Positions 1 to 6,670 of a DNA stretch of 10,211 bases are shown here, piece by piece. A program made the position numbers and the translations under genes. This DNA is from Candidatus Poribacteria bacterium (GTDB lineage: Bacteria; Poribacteria; DTPJ01; WJIO01): NCBI GenBank assembly GCA_014730235.1, contig WJIO01000091.1:1-10211 (forward strand), in the 5' to 3' direction. The notes under the pieces were generated by a model. The model searched no databases. It had not been told where the DNA came from and saw only the letters and a list, made by a program, of their open reading frames with translations. Each line of letters begins with the position of its first letter. Position 1 is the stretch's first letter.

Positions 1-545
1 GCCGTCTGGCGTATAGGGGATGCTGTATTTTGCTTCCAGATGATCTTTCCGGATAAGGCATCAACGGCAAGAAAAATACCATTTCTGGCACCGATAAATA
101 TTTTACCATCAGAAATTACAGGAGCGGCTGAAAATCCCCCCTGACCAGCATACAAACTCCATTTTACTTCCCCTGATTTGTTATCCAGTGCGTAAAGGTA
201 TCCATCAGTACAGCCAGAGATTACTAAATTCCGAAAGACTGCGGGAGAATTTAAGAAGCATCCGTCTGTATGAAAACGCCATATGGCCTTTCCCGATTCA
301 TCATCCAGTGCATACACACTTCCATTATGGGTATTTACAAAAACCCGGTCTTCTGAAAACACAGGTTCAAAGTTAGAGCCAAAGCGTTCGCTCAGAAAAT
401 AAGTTGACCATGCAGGATGCAAGGGGGCTTTGATTTCTCCGGTAACAAAACCTGTATGATGTTTTTCATTCCTTATCATATCCCATTCTATTTGAGTCTG
501 GCAAATTAAAATCAAAGCTAAAATTAAAGGAATACCTGTTATCAA
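1..545 (-). CDS. PQQ-binding-like beta-propeller repeat protein, 3' end beyond the window (partial)
   Basis: Partial; 181 codons are visible. I read this frame by translating the minus strand from a TTG at 545-543, preceded by AAAGGA six bases upstream and lying 12 bp after the stop of the PilZ-like gene. The N-terminus is hydrophobic (GIPLILALILI), like a signal peptide or membrane anchor. It is followed by repeats of the PQQ/BamB blade type: SVYALDDESGKAIW, YLYALDNKSGEVKW and FLAVDALSGKIIW, each with the A-x-D-x-x-(S/T)-G-x-x-x-W signature. Such propellers act in the periplasm or on the surface, either as quinoprotein dehydrogenases or as scaffolds like BamB. No cofactor or catalytic residues can be judged from this fragment, so the function stays open. 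It is the last visible gene of the heat-shock/PilZ transcript. An ATG lies further in (the M of EWDMIRN), but it has no good ribosome site and would drop the hydrophobic segment. Confidence 0.8.
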   Translation of the reverse strand, partial: MITGIPLILALILICQTQIEWDMIRNEKHHTGFVTGEIKAPLHPAWSTYFLSERFGSNFEPVFSEDRVFVNTHNGSVYALDDESGKAIWRFHTDGCFLNSPAVFRNLVISGCTDGYLYALDNKSGEVKWSLYAGQGGFSAAPVISDGKIFIGARNGIFLAVDALSGKIIWKQNTASPIRQT

Positions 546-557
546 TATATGTCCTTT

Positions 558-1280
558 CTATTCACATGGAAATATGCCGCGTATTATTAACATAAGTACC
601 TGATTTATTCTCGGTGAATTATTGGCAACCTCCAGGGTTTTTTCGTTATAATAGTGCATGGCTTTTATCTTGATAGTATCGGCAAGTCCATCAAGTCCGG
701 CCTGGTGATAGTGAGAAACGGCTTTTGCCAGAGAATAGCAAAAACCCTCTATAGCTGCTTCGTTATTCATATCCATCTTCAGGGCATCTTCAAAACTTCT
801 TAAGGCATCATGGTATTTCAGGGAAAGTAGTTCGTGCATTAAAGATTCCAGTCTTTCTCCAACACCATCACCTATGGTTACCTCCCCGGCTTCTTTAAGG
901 GATTCCTCTCCCTGCTGTATCAGATAGTCTATAATCTCCGAGCCGGAATGGGGTATAAGGAAATTGCAGAACCGTCTTAAATGTTCCTTCGAACTATCAT
1001 CAATATCAGATATGGATATTTCCATTTCATAGATGTTATCAGTTTTCTTGCATTCTTCCACTATTCCTTCACATACTATGGTTTCCACATGCGCAGGAAC
1101 AGGAAGGCTTATTGTAACATGTTCACCCGCTTCTTTACATTTGTTAGAACGTATTGCTATATAATCACCAGATGCGCTTAAGCCAGAAAGTGAGCCGTCC
1201 GCGAATTGTTTACCTTTGAAGGCGACTTTTACCCTTAAAAACCCTTCGAAATATGGACTTTTATGTTTTTCATCGGCCAT
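558..1280 (-). CDS. PilZ-like domain protein with C-terminal helical repeat region
   Basis: 240 residues, cytosolic (no signal peptide or membrane segment). Residues about 12-108 match the PilZ beta-barrel pattern: a short basic strand (FLRVKVAFKG), a glycine/serine turn (SLSGLSASGDYIAI), a strand ending in SLPVP, and a closing helix (SSKEHLRRFCNFL). The two c-di-GMP signatures are eroded. RxxxR is reduced to a single R16, and (D/N)xSxxG reads GLSASG. It may therefore be a non-binding PilZ relative. Residues about 140-225 look like TPR-type helices (YHDALRSFEDALKMDMNNEAAIEGFCYSLAKA). The start has GAGGGG upstream at good spacing. It sits 54 bp after hsp20 and 12 bp before the propeller gene, suggesting co-transcription. 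The domain call rests on pattern recognition; the function is unknown. Confidence 0.75.
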   Translation of the reverse strand: MADEKHKSPYFEGFLRVKVAFKGKQFADGSLSGLSASGDYIAIRSNKCKEAGEHVTISLPVPAHVETIVCEGIVEECKKTDNIYEMEISISDIDDSSKEHLRRFCNFLIPHSGSEIIDYLIQQGEESLKEAGEVTIGDGVGERLESLMHELLSLKYHDALRSFEDALKMDMNNEAAIEGFCYSLAKAVSHYHQAGLDGLADTIKIKAMHYYNEKTLEVANNSPRINQVLMLIIRGIFPCE

Positions 1281-1334
1281 TTTATTACCCCTCTTGTATT
1301 GAGGTCAGGCATCTGCATATTAATAAAATATGTT

Positions 1335-1769
1335 TTACGATTCCAATATAACCTTTTTACCTATTTTATGATCAGTCTTTTTAGGAAGTTTTACAGTCAA
1401 AACACCATCTTTATAAATGGCTTTTACATTTTCCTCTTCCACAGGTGCAGGTAGGCTTATATACCTGCGAAAATTTCCAAATCCCCGTTCTATAGTATGG
1501 AAATTTTCATCTTTTCTGCCTGTTTCTGGTTTTCTTGTACCTCTAATCATTAGGGAATTCCCGGAGATAGAAAGATCAATAGAATCTGAACTCATACCCG
1601 GCAGATCGATCCTGACCGTTATATTATCTTTGTCCTCAAGAACATCCAGTTCCGGTATCCAATCAAGGTCTTCCAAAGTTTCTGGTTCATTTATAGATCC
1701 AACAAGGATTTTATCCATTTTTTCTCTCAACTTCTTCAGTTCCTTTTCAAAATCCCTGAAATCTTGCAT
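1335..1769 (-). CDS. hsp20: Small heat-shock protein (Hsp20/alpha-crystallin family)
   Basis: 144 residues, the usual length for a bacterial sHSP: an ATP-independent holdase that binds unfolding proteins in the cytosol as large oligomers. The alpha-crystallin domain spans about 38-130. Visible landmarks are W37-P39-D42 at its entry, TVRIDLPGM (51-59), the SGNSLMIRG strand (69-77), RGFGNFRRYISLP (95-107) and the signature KDGVLTVKLPK (120-130). The C-terminal tail carries V140-I-L142 in place of the IxI motif that docks on neighbouring subunits. The N-terminal arm (1-36) is short, charged and predicted helical. The start has AGAAAGGAA eight bases upstream. It is the first gene after a clear sigma70 promoter and probably heads a transcript with the PilZ-like and propeller genes. 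No CIRCE (HrcA) inverted repeat was found upstream. Confidence 0.95.
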   Translation of the reverse strand: MQDFRDFEKELKKLREKMDKILVGSINEPETLEDLDWIPELDVLEDKDNITVRIDLPGMSSDSIDLSISGNSLMIRGTRKPETGRKDENFHTIERGFGNFRRYISLPAPVEEENVKAIYKDGVLTVKLPKKTDHKIGKKVILES

Positions 1770-1839
1770 CTAAAAATTCCTTTCTAAACATAGGATAATC
1801 AAGCCTTTTAATAGGCATATAAAAGTATTTCCTTTTGGA

Positions 1840-1868
1840 ATTTTACCACATACATCCCCCTTTGTCAA
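1840..1868 (-). promoter_or_regulatory. Sigma70-type promoter of hsp20
   Basis: Minus strand: -35 TTGACA (1868-1863), 17-bp spacer, -10 TAAAAT (1845-1840). Predicted start near 1833, giving a leader of about 63 nt before the hsp20 ATG. No heat-shock sigma32-type boxes are needed to explain it. Confidence 0.8.
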
Positions 1869-1929
1869 TTTTCCTGATACTAACCAAGCATAAATTTTAC
1901 ATGCCTGTGTTATTGCGAAGAATGGAATG

Positions 1930-2002
1930 ATGATATAATAAATTATGATATAATATATAAGCAGTAAAAATATTGACAATATAACATGTTATTAACTATA
2001 AG
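1930..2002 (+). promoter_or_regulatory. AT-rich promoter region of the NPP-type hydrolase gene
   Basis: Two direct copies of ATGATATAATA lie 15 bp apart (1930-1940 and 1945-1955), each holding a perfect TATAAT (1934-1939, 1949-1954). Both lack a good -35. Further down, TTGACA (1973-1978) faces TATAAG (1997-2002) across 18 bp, but this would start transcription only about 3 nt before the ATG and would cut away the ribosome site AAGGAC (2000-2005). Which pair is used cannot be settled from sequence. Confidence 0.45.
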
Positions 2003-2011
2003 GACGATATA

Positions 2012-2833
2012 ATGCAAGCACTTTGTAAGCGGGTTTTTGTAATCGGATTAGATGGGGCTGTGGGCAAATCTGTTCGGGAAGCTGATACTCCCAACGTTGA
2101 CAGAATAGCATCCCAGGGTGTTATAACCTATTCTGGCACATCGGTATACCCATCTGCCAGTTTTGAGGCCTGGGGGGCCATGTTTCACGGCGTAGGGCCA
2201 GAAAAGCATAAACTCAACGGTGAAAATCCTATATCTGAGGATGCACCCTGGCCATCCTTTATGAAAGTAATAAAACAAAATCAGCCTGATATTATATGCG
2301 CTTCATTTAGCTGCTGGGGGCCTATCAATACCCATATTATAGAAAAATCCTGCAACTGTCACTGCGAATCCATGCCTGATCCTGATCTGACAGATGCTGC
2401 TGTCGGATATATCCGAAAATCGCCGCCCCATGTATTTTTTATGCAGTTGGATTTTATAGACGGCGCGGGACATTCTCAAGGATACGGCACAGAGAAATAT
2501 ATGAAGCAGATAAGTATAACAGACAAACTTTTAGGCAAAGTCCTTGATACAGTTCAGGATGCCGGTGTATTTGACGAAAGCCTCTTCATCCTGCTTTCGG
2601 ATCACGGCGGTAAAGACACATCTCACGGCGGGGATAACCCTGAGAGCATGAATATATTCTGGGCTTGCAGCGGGCCTGGTGTGAATTCTGGTGTGGAATT
2701 AAAAAATCCTGTAAACATTATGGACACAGGGGCCGTCATTACTTATGCTTTTGGGCTTAATAGACCTAAAGCATGGGATGGAAAAATTCCCCAGGGAATA
2801 TTTATCAATCCCATAAAAGATCGTTCAGGTTAG
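2012..2833 (+). CDS. Alkaline phosphatase superfamily hydrolase, NPP/phosphodiesterase type
   Basis: 273 residues without a signal peptide, so cytosolic. The full two-metal set of nucleotide pyrophosphatase/phosphodiesterases (type I phosphodiesterase family) is visible. D14 sits in VIGLDGA. The nucleophile position is filled by S50 in YPSASFEAW, aligning with the PTKTFPN motif where the family usually has Thr. D150 and H154 are in DGAGH, D197-H198 in LLSDHGG, and H205 in SHGG. These enzymes hydrolyse phosphodiesters, phosphomonoesters or phosphonates through a covalent intermediate; the substrate here is not predictable. The cap region is short, and a cysteine-rich stretch (CNCHC, 114-118) is unusual. 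The start is supported by AAGGAC six bases upstream. It is divergent from hsp20 and 82 bp ahead of the TonB receptor on the same strand, so the two might share a transcript. Confidence 0.85.
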   Translation: MQALCKRVFVIGLDGAVGKSVREADTPNVDRIASQGVITYSGTSVYPSASFEAWGAMFHGVGPEKHKLNGENPISEDAPWPSFMKVIKQNQPDIICASFSCWGPINTHIIEKSCNCHCESMPDPDLTDAAVGYIRKSPPHVFFMQLDFIDGAGHSQGYGTEKYMKQISITDKLLGKVLDTVQDAGVFDESLFILLSDHGGKDTSHGGDNPESMNIFWACSGPGVNSGVELKNPVNIMDTGAVITYAFGLNRPKAWDGKIPQGIFINPIKDRSG

Positions 2834-2839
2834 TATCAA

Positions 2840-2885
2840 AAGCAGATTCCCAGGACCGCTCATCCTGTCAACTCAGAATCTGCTT
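2840..2885 (+). terminator. Two-tier inverted repeat between the hydrolase and receptor genes
   Basis: A perfect 10-bp stem (AAGCAGATTC 2840-2849 with GAATCTGCTT 2876-2885) encloses a second perfect 5-bp hairpin (CAGGA 2851-2855 with TCCTG 2863-2867) and eight unpaired bases. There is no U-tract after it, so a classical terminator is doubtful. A leader structure or protein-binding site for the receptor gene is equally possible. Confidence 0.4.
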
Positions 2886-2915
2886 ATCCAAGAATTACAA
2901 AAAGGATGGAGTGAA

Positions 2916-5171
2916 ATGTTGAAGAAATATAACGCTATTAGTTTGCTCTTAATATGTTTGTTTTTCATCCTTGTGCTTTTTCTCATAACGTTTAACCACG
3001 CAATAGCCTCTGAGAACGGTTCAATATCAGGAACAGTTTACCAAAAGGGATCAGGTGATCCATTAGCCGATGTCAGGATTTACCTTCTGGGAAACAACAC
3101 AAATACTCTGACGGATACCAGCGGTCAGTATAAATTCTCAAATCTGGCGGCGGGAAAATACAAAATACTGGTGTCCATCGAGGGTTATAAATCAATCAGG
3201 GAAGAACTGCAAGTTCAGGATGGAAAGTCTGTTGAAACCGATTTTTACCTGGAAAAAGAAATACTGGACGCGGGTAATGTTACAGTTACCGGCAAAAGGA
3301 GTGTGGCCGTACCTCCCAGTAAAGTAGAAGTGACAAATACCGAGATCACCCGAATCCCCGGAACCGGCGGGGATGTGCTTAAAGCCATACAAACATTACC
3401 CGGGATTTCCACTATGGGTGATTTTTCCGGTCAGTTATTTATCCGGGGAGGCAGTCCCGAAGACAACAGTTTCTATTTCGATGATATTTTTCTGCCCTAT
3501 CCGTATCACTTCGGCGGGTTTACCTCCACTTTAAATCCGGAGATTATAAAACAGGTGGATGTCTATGCCGGCGGCTTTGACGCGGAATACGGCGACTCCC
3601 AGGCAGTGGTGGATATATCCTCTTACAACAGAAAGAAAGATAGCCTGAGTTCAACCCTGAATATCAATATGCTCATGGCAGAAGGTCTTATGGAAGGCAG
3701 TTTCGGCGACAAAGATTCATGGTACATAGCCGGCAGAAGAAGCTATATTGACCTTTTTCCCATAAAATCCGATAATATCATAGCTCTTCCCCAGTTCTGG
3801 GATTACCAGACCAGATTTAATTATACCATTAACGATAATAACTCAATAAGCATAAGCAGTTTTGGTGCTGACGACTTCATGAAATTGTATCTGAAAGAAG
3901 AGGATGTTACCGATGACCCGGAACTGGCTGGAACTTTCCACTGGCGTAACGCCTATCATTCCCAGGGGATAACATGGCATACCGAATCCTTACGCCGTCT
4001 GTCCTCATCCCTGACCCTGTCCCATAATTACTTGCTGTGGGATATGAAAATGGGTAAAGGCCTTTTCCTTCGGGCTGATCCGCATCTTTACACTTTAAGA
4101 AATGATAACACCATACCCCTGGGGGATAAATACAGCTTACAGGCGGGTGTGGGCGCGGGATGGATGAATTTTAAAATTAAAGCCCACTTTATCCGACCTC
4201 CAGGTGAGGACAATCCGGATGTATCCACTTTTACGGAAAGCGAAAAAGTTTTTTCGGATACGGAGGAAAACTATGCCTTTGGTAACACCTATATACAAAT
4301 TAACTACAGATTGTTCGAACCATTGGTTTTATCTATAGGTGGTAGAGGGGATTACAACGGTGAGATAGAAGAATTCACACTCAGCCCTCGCTTAAGCCTA
4401 TCCTTTGCCCTCGATGATATGTCCAATTTCAAACTTGCCTACGGAAAATACAGCCAGAGTCCAGATGAATCCCAGGTTTCTGAGGATTGGGGTAATCCAG
4501 ATCTCACAAACTCAATGGCATATCATTATGTGGCTGAATTTGAAAGAAAACTGCCCAATAATCTGCTGGCAAAAGTCGCCTTTTATCGGAAAGACCTGGA
4601 AAATCTGGTAACGTCAGATCCAGAGGAAATATATCTAAATCAAGGTAAAGGTTATGCCCAGGGATTGGAGTTGTTTATAAAGCAAAAAGAGATAGGCCCA
4701 TTTTTCGGCTGGCTCAGTTATTCATATTCCATATCAAAGCGAAAGGACAGGCCGGAAGAACCCTGGCGACTGTATTCATATGATCAAACCCATGTGTTGA
4801 CGGCTGTCGCCAACTACAAAATTACCCCTTCAATGGAATTGGGAGGTAAATGGCGATATTCTACCGGAACTCCTTATACTCCCGTCATAGGCGCAACAGA
4901 GGTATACAATCCCATAACGGGAACTATCGGTTGGAATCCCATATACGGTGCGGATAATTCAGAGAGATTATCACCATACCACCGGCTGGATTTGCGATTA
5001 TCCAAATATTTCAGCATCAAGGGTGTCCAGATGTCAGCTTATCTGGAAATTATGAATGTATACAACCGTAAAAACGTAATGGCTTTGGATTATAATGACG
5101 ACTATACAGAAGAAGAAAAAGTCTACATGCTGCCTGTAATCCCTTATTTTGGAATTACAGCGAGATTTTGA
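2916..5171 (+). CDS. TonB-dependent outer-membrane receptor with N-terminal carboxypeptidase-regulatory-like domain
   Basis: 751 residues. The signal peptide spans about 1-31 (KKYN, then a long hydrophobic core, likely cleaved at AIA|SE). A carboxypeptidase-regulatory-like beta-sandwich follows at about 34-112 (SISGTVYQKGSGDPLADVRI, SGQYKFSNLAAGKYKI). A TonB-box-like strand, NVTVTGKR, is at 121-128. The plug domain is at about 138-238 (LPGIST, FIRGGSPEDNSFYFDD, VYAGGFDAEYGDSQAVVDISS). A 22-strand-type barrel fills the rest and ends in aromatic ...YFGITARF, the expected C-terminal Phe for BAM insertion. Such receptors import siderophores, cobalamin, glycans or other ligands using TonB-ExbBD energy, none of which is encoded here. 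The neighbouring feoA makes iron plausible, but no ligand-specific motif was seen. Ribosome site: GGAG four bases and AAGGA nine bases before the ATG. The gene appears intact. Confidence 0.93.
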   Translation: MLKKYNAISLLLICLFFILVLFLITFNHAIASENGSISGTVYQKGSGDPLADVRIYLLGNNTNTLTDTSGQYKFSNLAAGKYKILVSIEGYKSIREELQVQDGKSVETDFYLEKEILDAGNVTVTGKRSVAVPPSKVEVTNTEITRIPGTGGDVLKAIQTLPGISTMGDFSGQLFIRGGSPEDNSFYFDDIFLPYPYHFGGFTSTLNPEIIKQVDVYAGGFDAEYGDSQAVVDISSYNRKKDSLSSTLNINMLMAEGLMEGSFGDKDSWYIAGRRSYIDLFPIKSDNIIALPQFWDYQTRFNYTINDNNSISISSFGADDFMKLYLKEEDVTDDPELAGTFHWRNAYHSQGITWHTESLRRLSSSLTLSHNYLLWDMKMGKGLFLRADPHLYTLRNDNTIPLGDKYSLQAGVGAGWMNFKIKAHFIRPPGEDNPDVSTFTESEKVFSDTEENYAFGNTYIQINYRLFEPLVLSIGGRGDYNGEIEEFTLSPRLSLSFALDDMSNFKLAYGKYSQSPDESQVSEDWGNPDLTNSMAYHYVAEFERKLPNNLLAKVAFYRKDLENLVTSDPEEIYLNQGKGYAQGLELFIKQKEIGPFFGWLSYSYSISKRKDRPEEPWRLYSYDQTHVLTAVANYKITPSMELGGKWRYSTGTPYTPVIGATEVYNPITGTIGWNPIYGADNSERLSPYHRLDLRLSKYFSIKGVQMSAYLEIMNVYNRKNVMALDYNDDYTEEEKVYMLPVIPYFGITARF

Positions 5172-5199
5172 TGACCAAAATGTAAATTTGTTGTGTAGA

Positions 5200-5223
5200 T
5201 TGGATTGAGTCCGGGAAATCCAA
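5200..5223. terminator. Hairpin between convergent receptor and feoA genes
   Basis: TTGGATT (5200-5206) pairs with AATCCAA (5217-5223) across a 10-nt loop. It is placed between two converging genes where a bidirectional terminator would be expected, but neither side has a convincing T-run, so the call is weak. Confidence 0.35.
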
Positions 5224-5248
5224 CCATGAAAAAATGTAGTTTCTTAGC

Positions 5249-5485
5249 TTAATTTTTTGAAACATATATTCTATGGGCCATACCTCTTCCAAGAGCAATT
5301 CTGGAATCCATTACACCTACAACAACAGAGCCGCTCATAGAATTTCTTACCATGGTAATTTTCATACCGGCGTTTAGTCCCATAGAAGCTAGGCGCCGCC
5401 TAAAACCATGACCACCCCGGACATCTACCAAAAACGCCTCTTCACCCTCTGCCAACATACTTAACGGCATTATATTTTGATCCAT
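5249..5485 (-). CDS. feoA: Stand-alone FeoA domain protein
   Basis: 78 residues, the usual length of a single FeoA. The SH3-like fold pattern is clear: MPLSMLAEGEEAFLVDV (6-22), RRRLASMGLNAGMKITMVR (29-47), then SGSVVVGVMDSRIALGRGMAHRIYV (51-75). The LASMGL motif and the closing ALGRGMAxxI(Y)V strand are diagnostic. FeoA is a small cytosolic partner of the ferrous-iron permease FeoB. No feoB lies in this window, so this copy may serve a distant FeoB or have a separate role. It converges on the TonB receptor gene. The start has GAGGT nine bases upstream, and the gene has its own strong promoter. Confidence 0.9.
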   Translation of the reverse strand: MDQNIMPLSMLAEGEEAFLVDVRGGHGFRRRLASMGLNAGMKITMVRNSMSGSVVVGVMDSRIALGRGMAHRIYVSKN

Positions 5486-5525
5486 ATACTATAACCTCAA
5501 AAAAACATATGTATTGACTGGATAA

Positions 5526-5569
5526 AAATTAATTTCCATTATATTTATTTAGTCTTCCCGTGTCAAGAC
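5526..5569 (-). promoter_or_regulatory. Perfect-consensus sigma70 promoter of feoA with palindromes over +1 and -35
   Basis: Minus strand: TTGACA (5566-5561), 17-bp spacer, TATAAT (5543-5538), predicted start near 5531 and a leader of about 46 nt. Two inverted repeats overlap it: AAATTAATTT, a perfect 10-bp palindrome (5526-5535) on the start point, and GTCTT/AAGAC (5552-5556, 5565-5569) over the -35. A promoter this strong ahead of an iron gene would normally be repressed, so these are candidate operator sites (inference). Confidence 0.8.
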
Positions 5570-5641
5570 CTATGATTTTTAGTGTACCTGTTTCAATTTA
5601 GTAAATATAGGATTTTATATGGATTTAACAGGTTGGTCAGC

Positions 5642-5683
5642 TTTAACAATTTGCTGCGCTGGCCAGCGCAGCAAATTGTTAAA
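5642..5683. terminator. 42-bp perfect palindrome downstream of the LamG gene
   Basis: Two 21-bp arms with no spacer, centred between 5662 and 5663: AT-rich ends (TTTAACAATTT) around a GC-rich core (GCTGCGCTGG/CCAGCGCAGC). In RNA it forms a very stable hairpin about 40 nt after the LamG stop codon, suiting a terminator for that gene, though no U-tract follows on either strand. It may instead be a dispersed palindromic repeat. Confidence 0.6.
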
Positions 5684-5722
5684 TTGGTTTCTTGAAGAGG
5701 GTAATACTTGAGTCTTTAAAAT

Positions 5723-6492
5723 TTACTTAACCATACCCCATGTAACAGCAAGTTTGCCGGAAGCTTCTACAGCCGCCATTTCACCGGACATGGCCTCGGT
5801 TATTTCGTCCTCCGAAAGCTCTCGATTGTAAAGTCTTACATCATCGATCATTCCCACAAACAGGAAAAGATGCGGATCAAGCTCATTAGCTCCAGCTCCT
5901 ATCAGGAGCTCATTGGCGGTATTCAGGTTAAGTTCGGCTACTGCTTCACCTACAAATTCCCCGTTTACATAAAATTTCTGCGTACCATCGGAATATACTA
6001 TTGTCAGATGAGTCCAACTACCAGTTTCCACAACAGGTCCCTGCACCTGATTCCAGGTTACTCCACCTGCCCCAACACCGATCCAGTATTGCCATGTATC
6101 CGCCGGTTCAGCATAAATAATATAACCTCTCTGGGGAAATCGTCACGACAGCTAATAGCAGCCCTGTGGTTTCCAGCACTTCCCGGTTCAACATTAGCCC
6201 AGAGACATGCGGTAAATTCCTCTGGATTCAGGTCTTCATGATAAGGCACATTTACCTCATCTTCAACGCCGTCAAACTCCAGCGCGCCGCCGAAATGGCC
6301 TTCCACCCACTGAGGATCACCCATAAGCGCTCCATCGTGACCATTACCGCTCGAGTCAACAGCCGTATCGCCGTTAACTTCATTGAACATCCAGTATGCA
6401 ACCAGTCCCTCTTTGAGGTTCTGAGCAAATACAGGCATTGCAAAGAGCATAATCACAAACGCAAACAAACATGCAAAGACTGAAATTTTCAT
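5723..6492 (-). CDS. Secreted LamG/concanavalin-A-like domain protein, interrupted by a -1 frameshift
   Basis: The protein is readable as 256 residues only if one base is re-read at 6133-6139. The first reading frame runs 6492-6058 and the second enters at 6133 and ends at 5723. Residues 1-23 form a signal peptide (hydrophobic core, VFA|QN). The Laminin_G_3-type jelly-roll follows: GLVAYWMFNEVNGDTAVDSSG, GALEFDGVEDEVNVPY, ISCRDDFP, then in the new frame QRGYIIYAEPADTWQYWIG, SWTHLTIVYSDGTQKFYVNG and MIDDVRLYNRELSEDEI. The family binds glycans or acts as an adhesion module; the ligand is unknown. The tail KLAVTWGMVK resembles a short C-terminal motif I recall from LamG proteins of Poribacteria-like genomes (unverified). 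The start has AAGGA seven bases upstream. Without recoding, the product stops at 144 residues with half a fold and 24 out-of-frame residues. Confidence 0.8.
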
Positions 6493-6552
6493 AATGCTTT
6501 CCTTTCTCCATATTTTTGCACTTTTTGATAAAGCAATTTTTTATATGATTTT

Positions 6553-6574
6553 GGGGCACGCGTCGACGTGCCCC
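6553..6574. repeat. Palindromic hairpin between the LamG and ThuA genes
   Basis: GGGGCACG (6553-6560) and CGTGCCCC (6567-6574) form a perfect 8-bp GC-rich stem around CGTCGA, much more GC-rich than its flanks. It lies upstream of lamG and 97 bp after the thuA stop on the minus strand. It could terminate thuA transcription or be a dispersed intergenic palindrome. No U-tract follows on the minus strand. Confidence 0.5.
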
Positions 6575-6670
6575 TAAGACATTTAATTATGAGCGCAGTA
6601 TAGGGATTTTAGTAAAACCCAACTTTTTAATGGAAACTCCATAATTAGTGATTTACTTGCTTAATAAAGC

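Noticed and set aside
188-376. 62-codon plus-strand frame at the left edge
   Set aside because: It lies antisense within the continuous PQQ-propeller frame, whose repeats are clear.
1417-1773. 118-codon plus-strand frame opposite hsp20
   Set aside because: It is an antisense shadow of a certain alpha-crystallin gene.
1770-1979. 69-codon minus-strand frame with a hydrophobic N-terminus between hsp20 and the hydrolase gene
   Set aside because: It starts at a TTG inside an AT-rich promoter region, its hydrophobicity comes from simple TA/T tracts, and it runs straight through the well-formed hsp20 promoter. No ribosome site.
5642-5683. Similarity of the palindrome ends (TTTAACAATT) to the MITE end TTTTTTAACGATTAC
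   Set aside because: Nine of ten AT-rich bases match, but there is no target duplication, no hairpin of the MITE type and no match in the core; probably chance.
5870-6241. Plus-strand frames of 123 and 105 codons opposite the LamG gene
   Set aside because: They are shadows of the LamG coding strand, with no ribosome sites and low-complexity-free but unrecognisable sequence. The minus strand explains the region even with the frameshift.
6556-6567. Adjacent MluI-like and SalI-like sites (ACGCGTCGAC), as in a cloning linker
   Set aside because: They are explained by the loop and inner stem of the native-looking GGGGCACG palindrome; no vector sequence adjoins.
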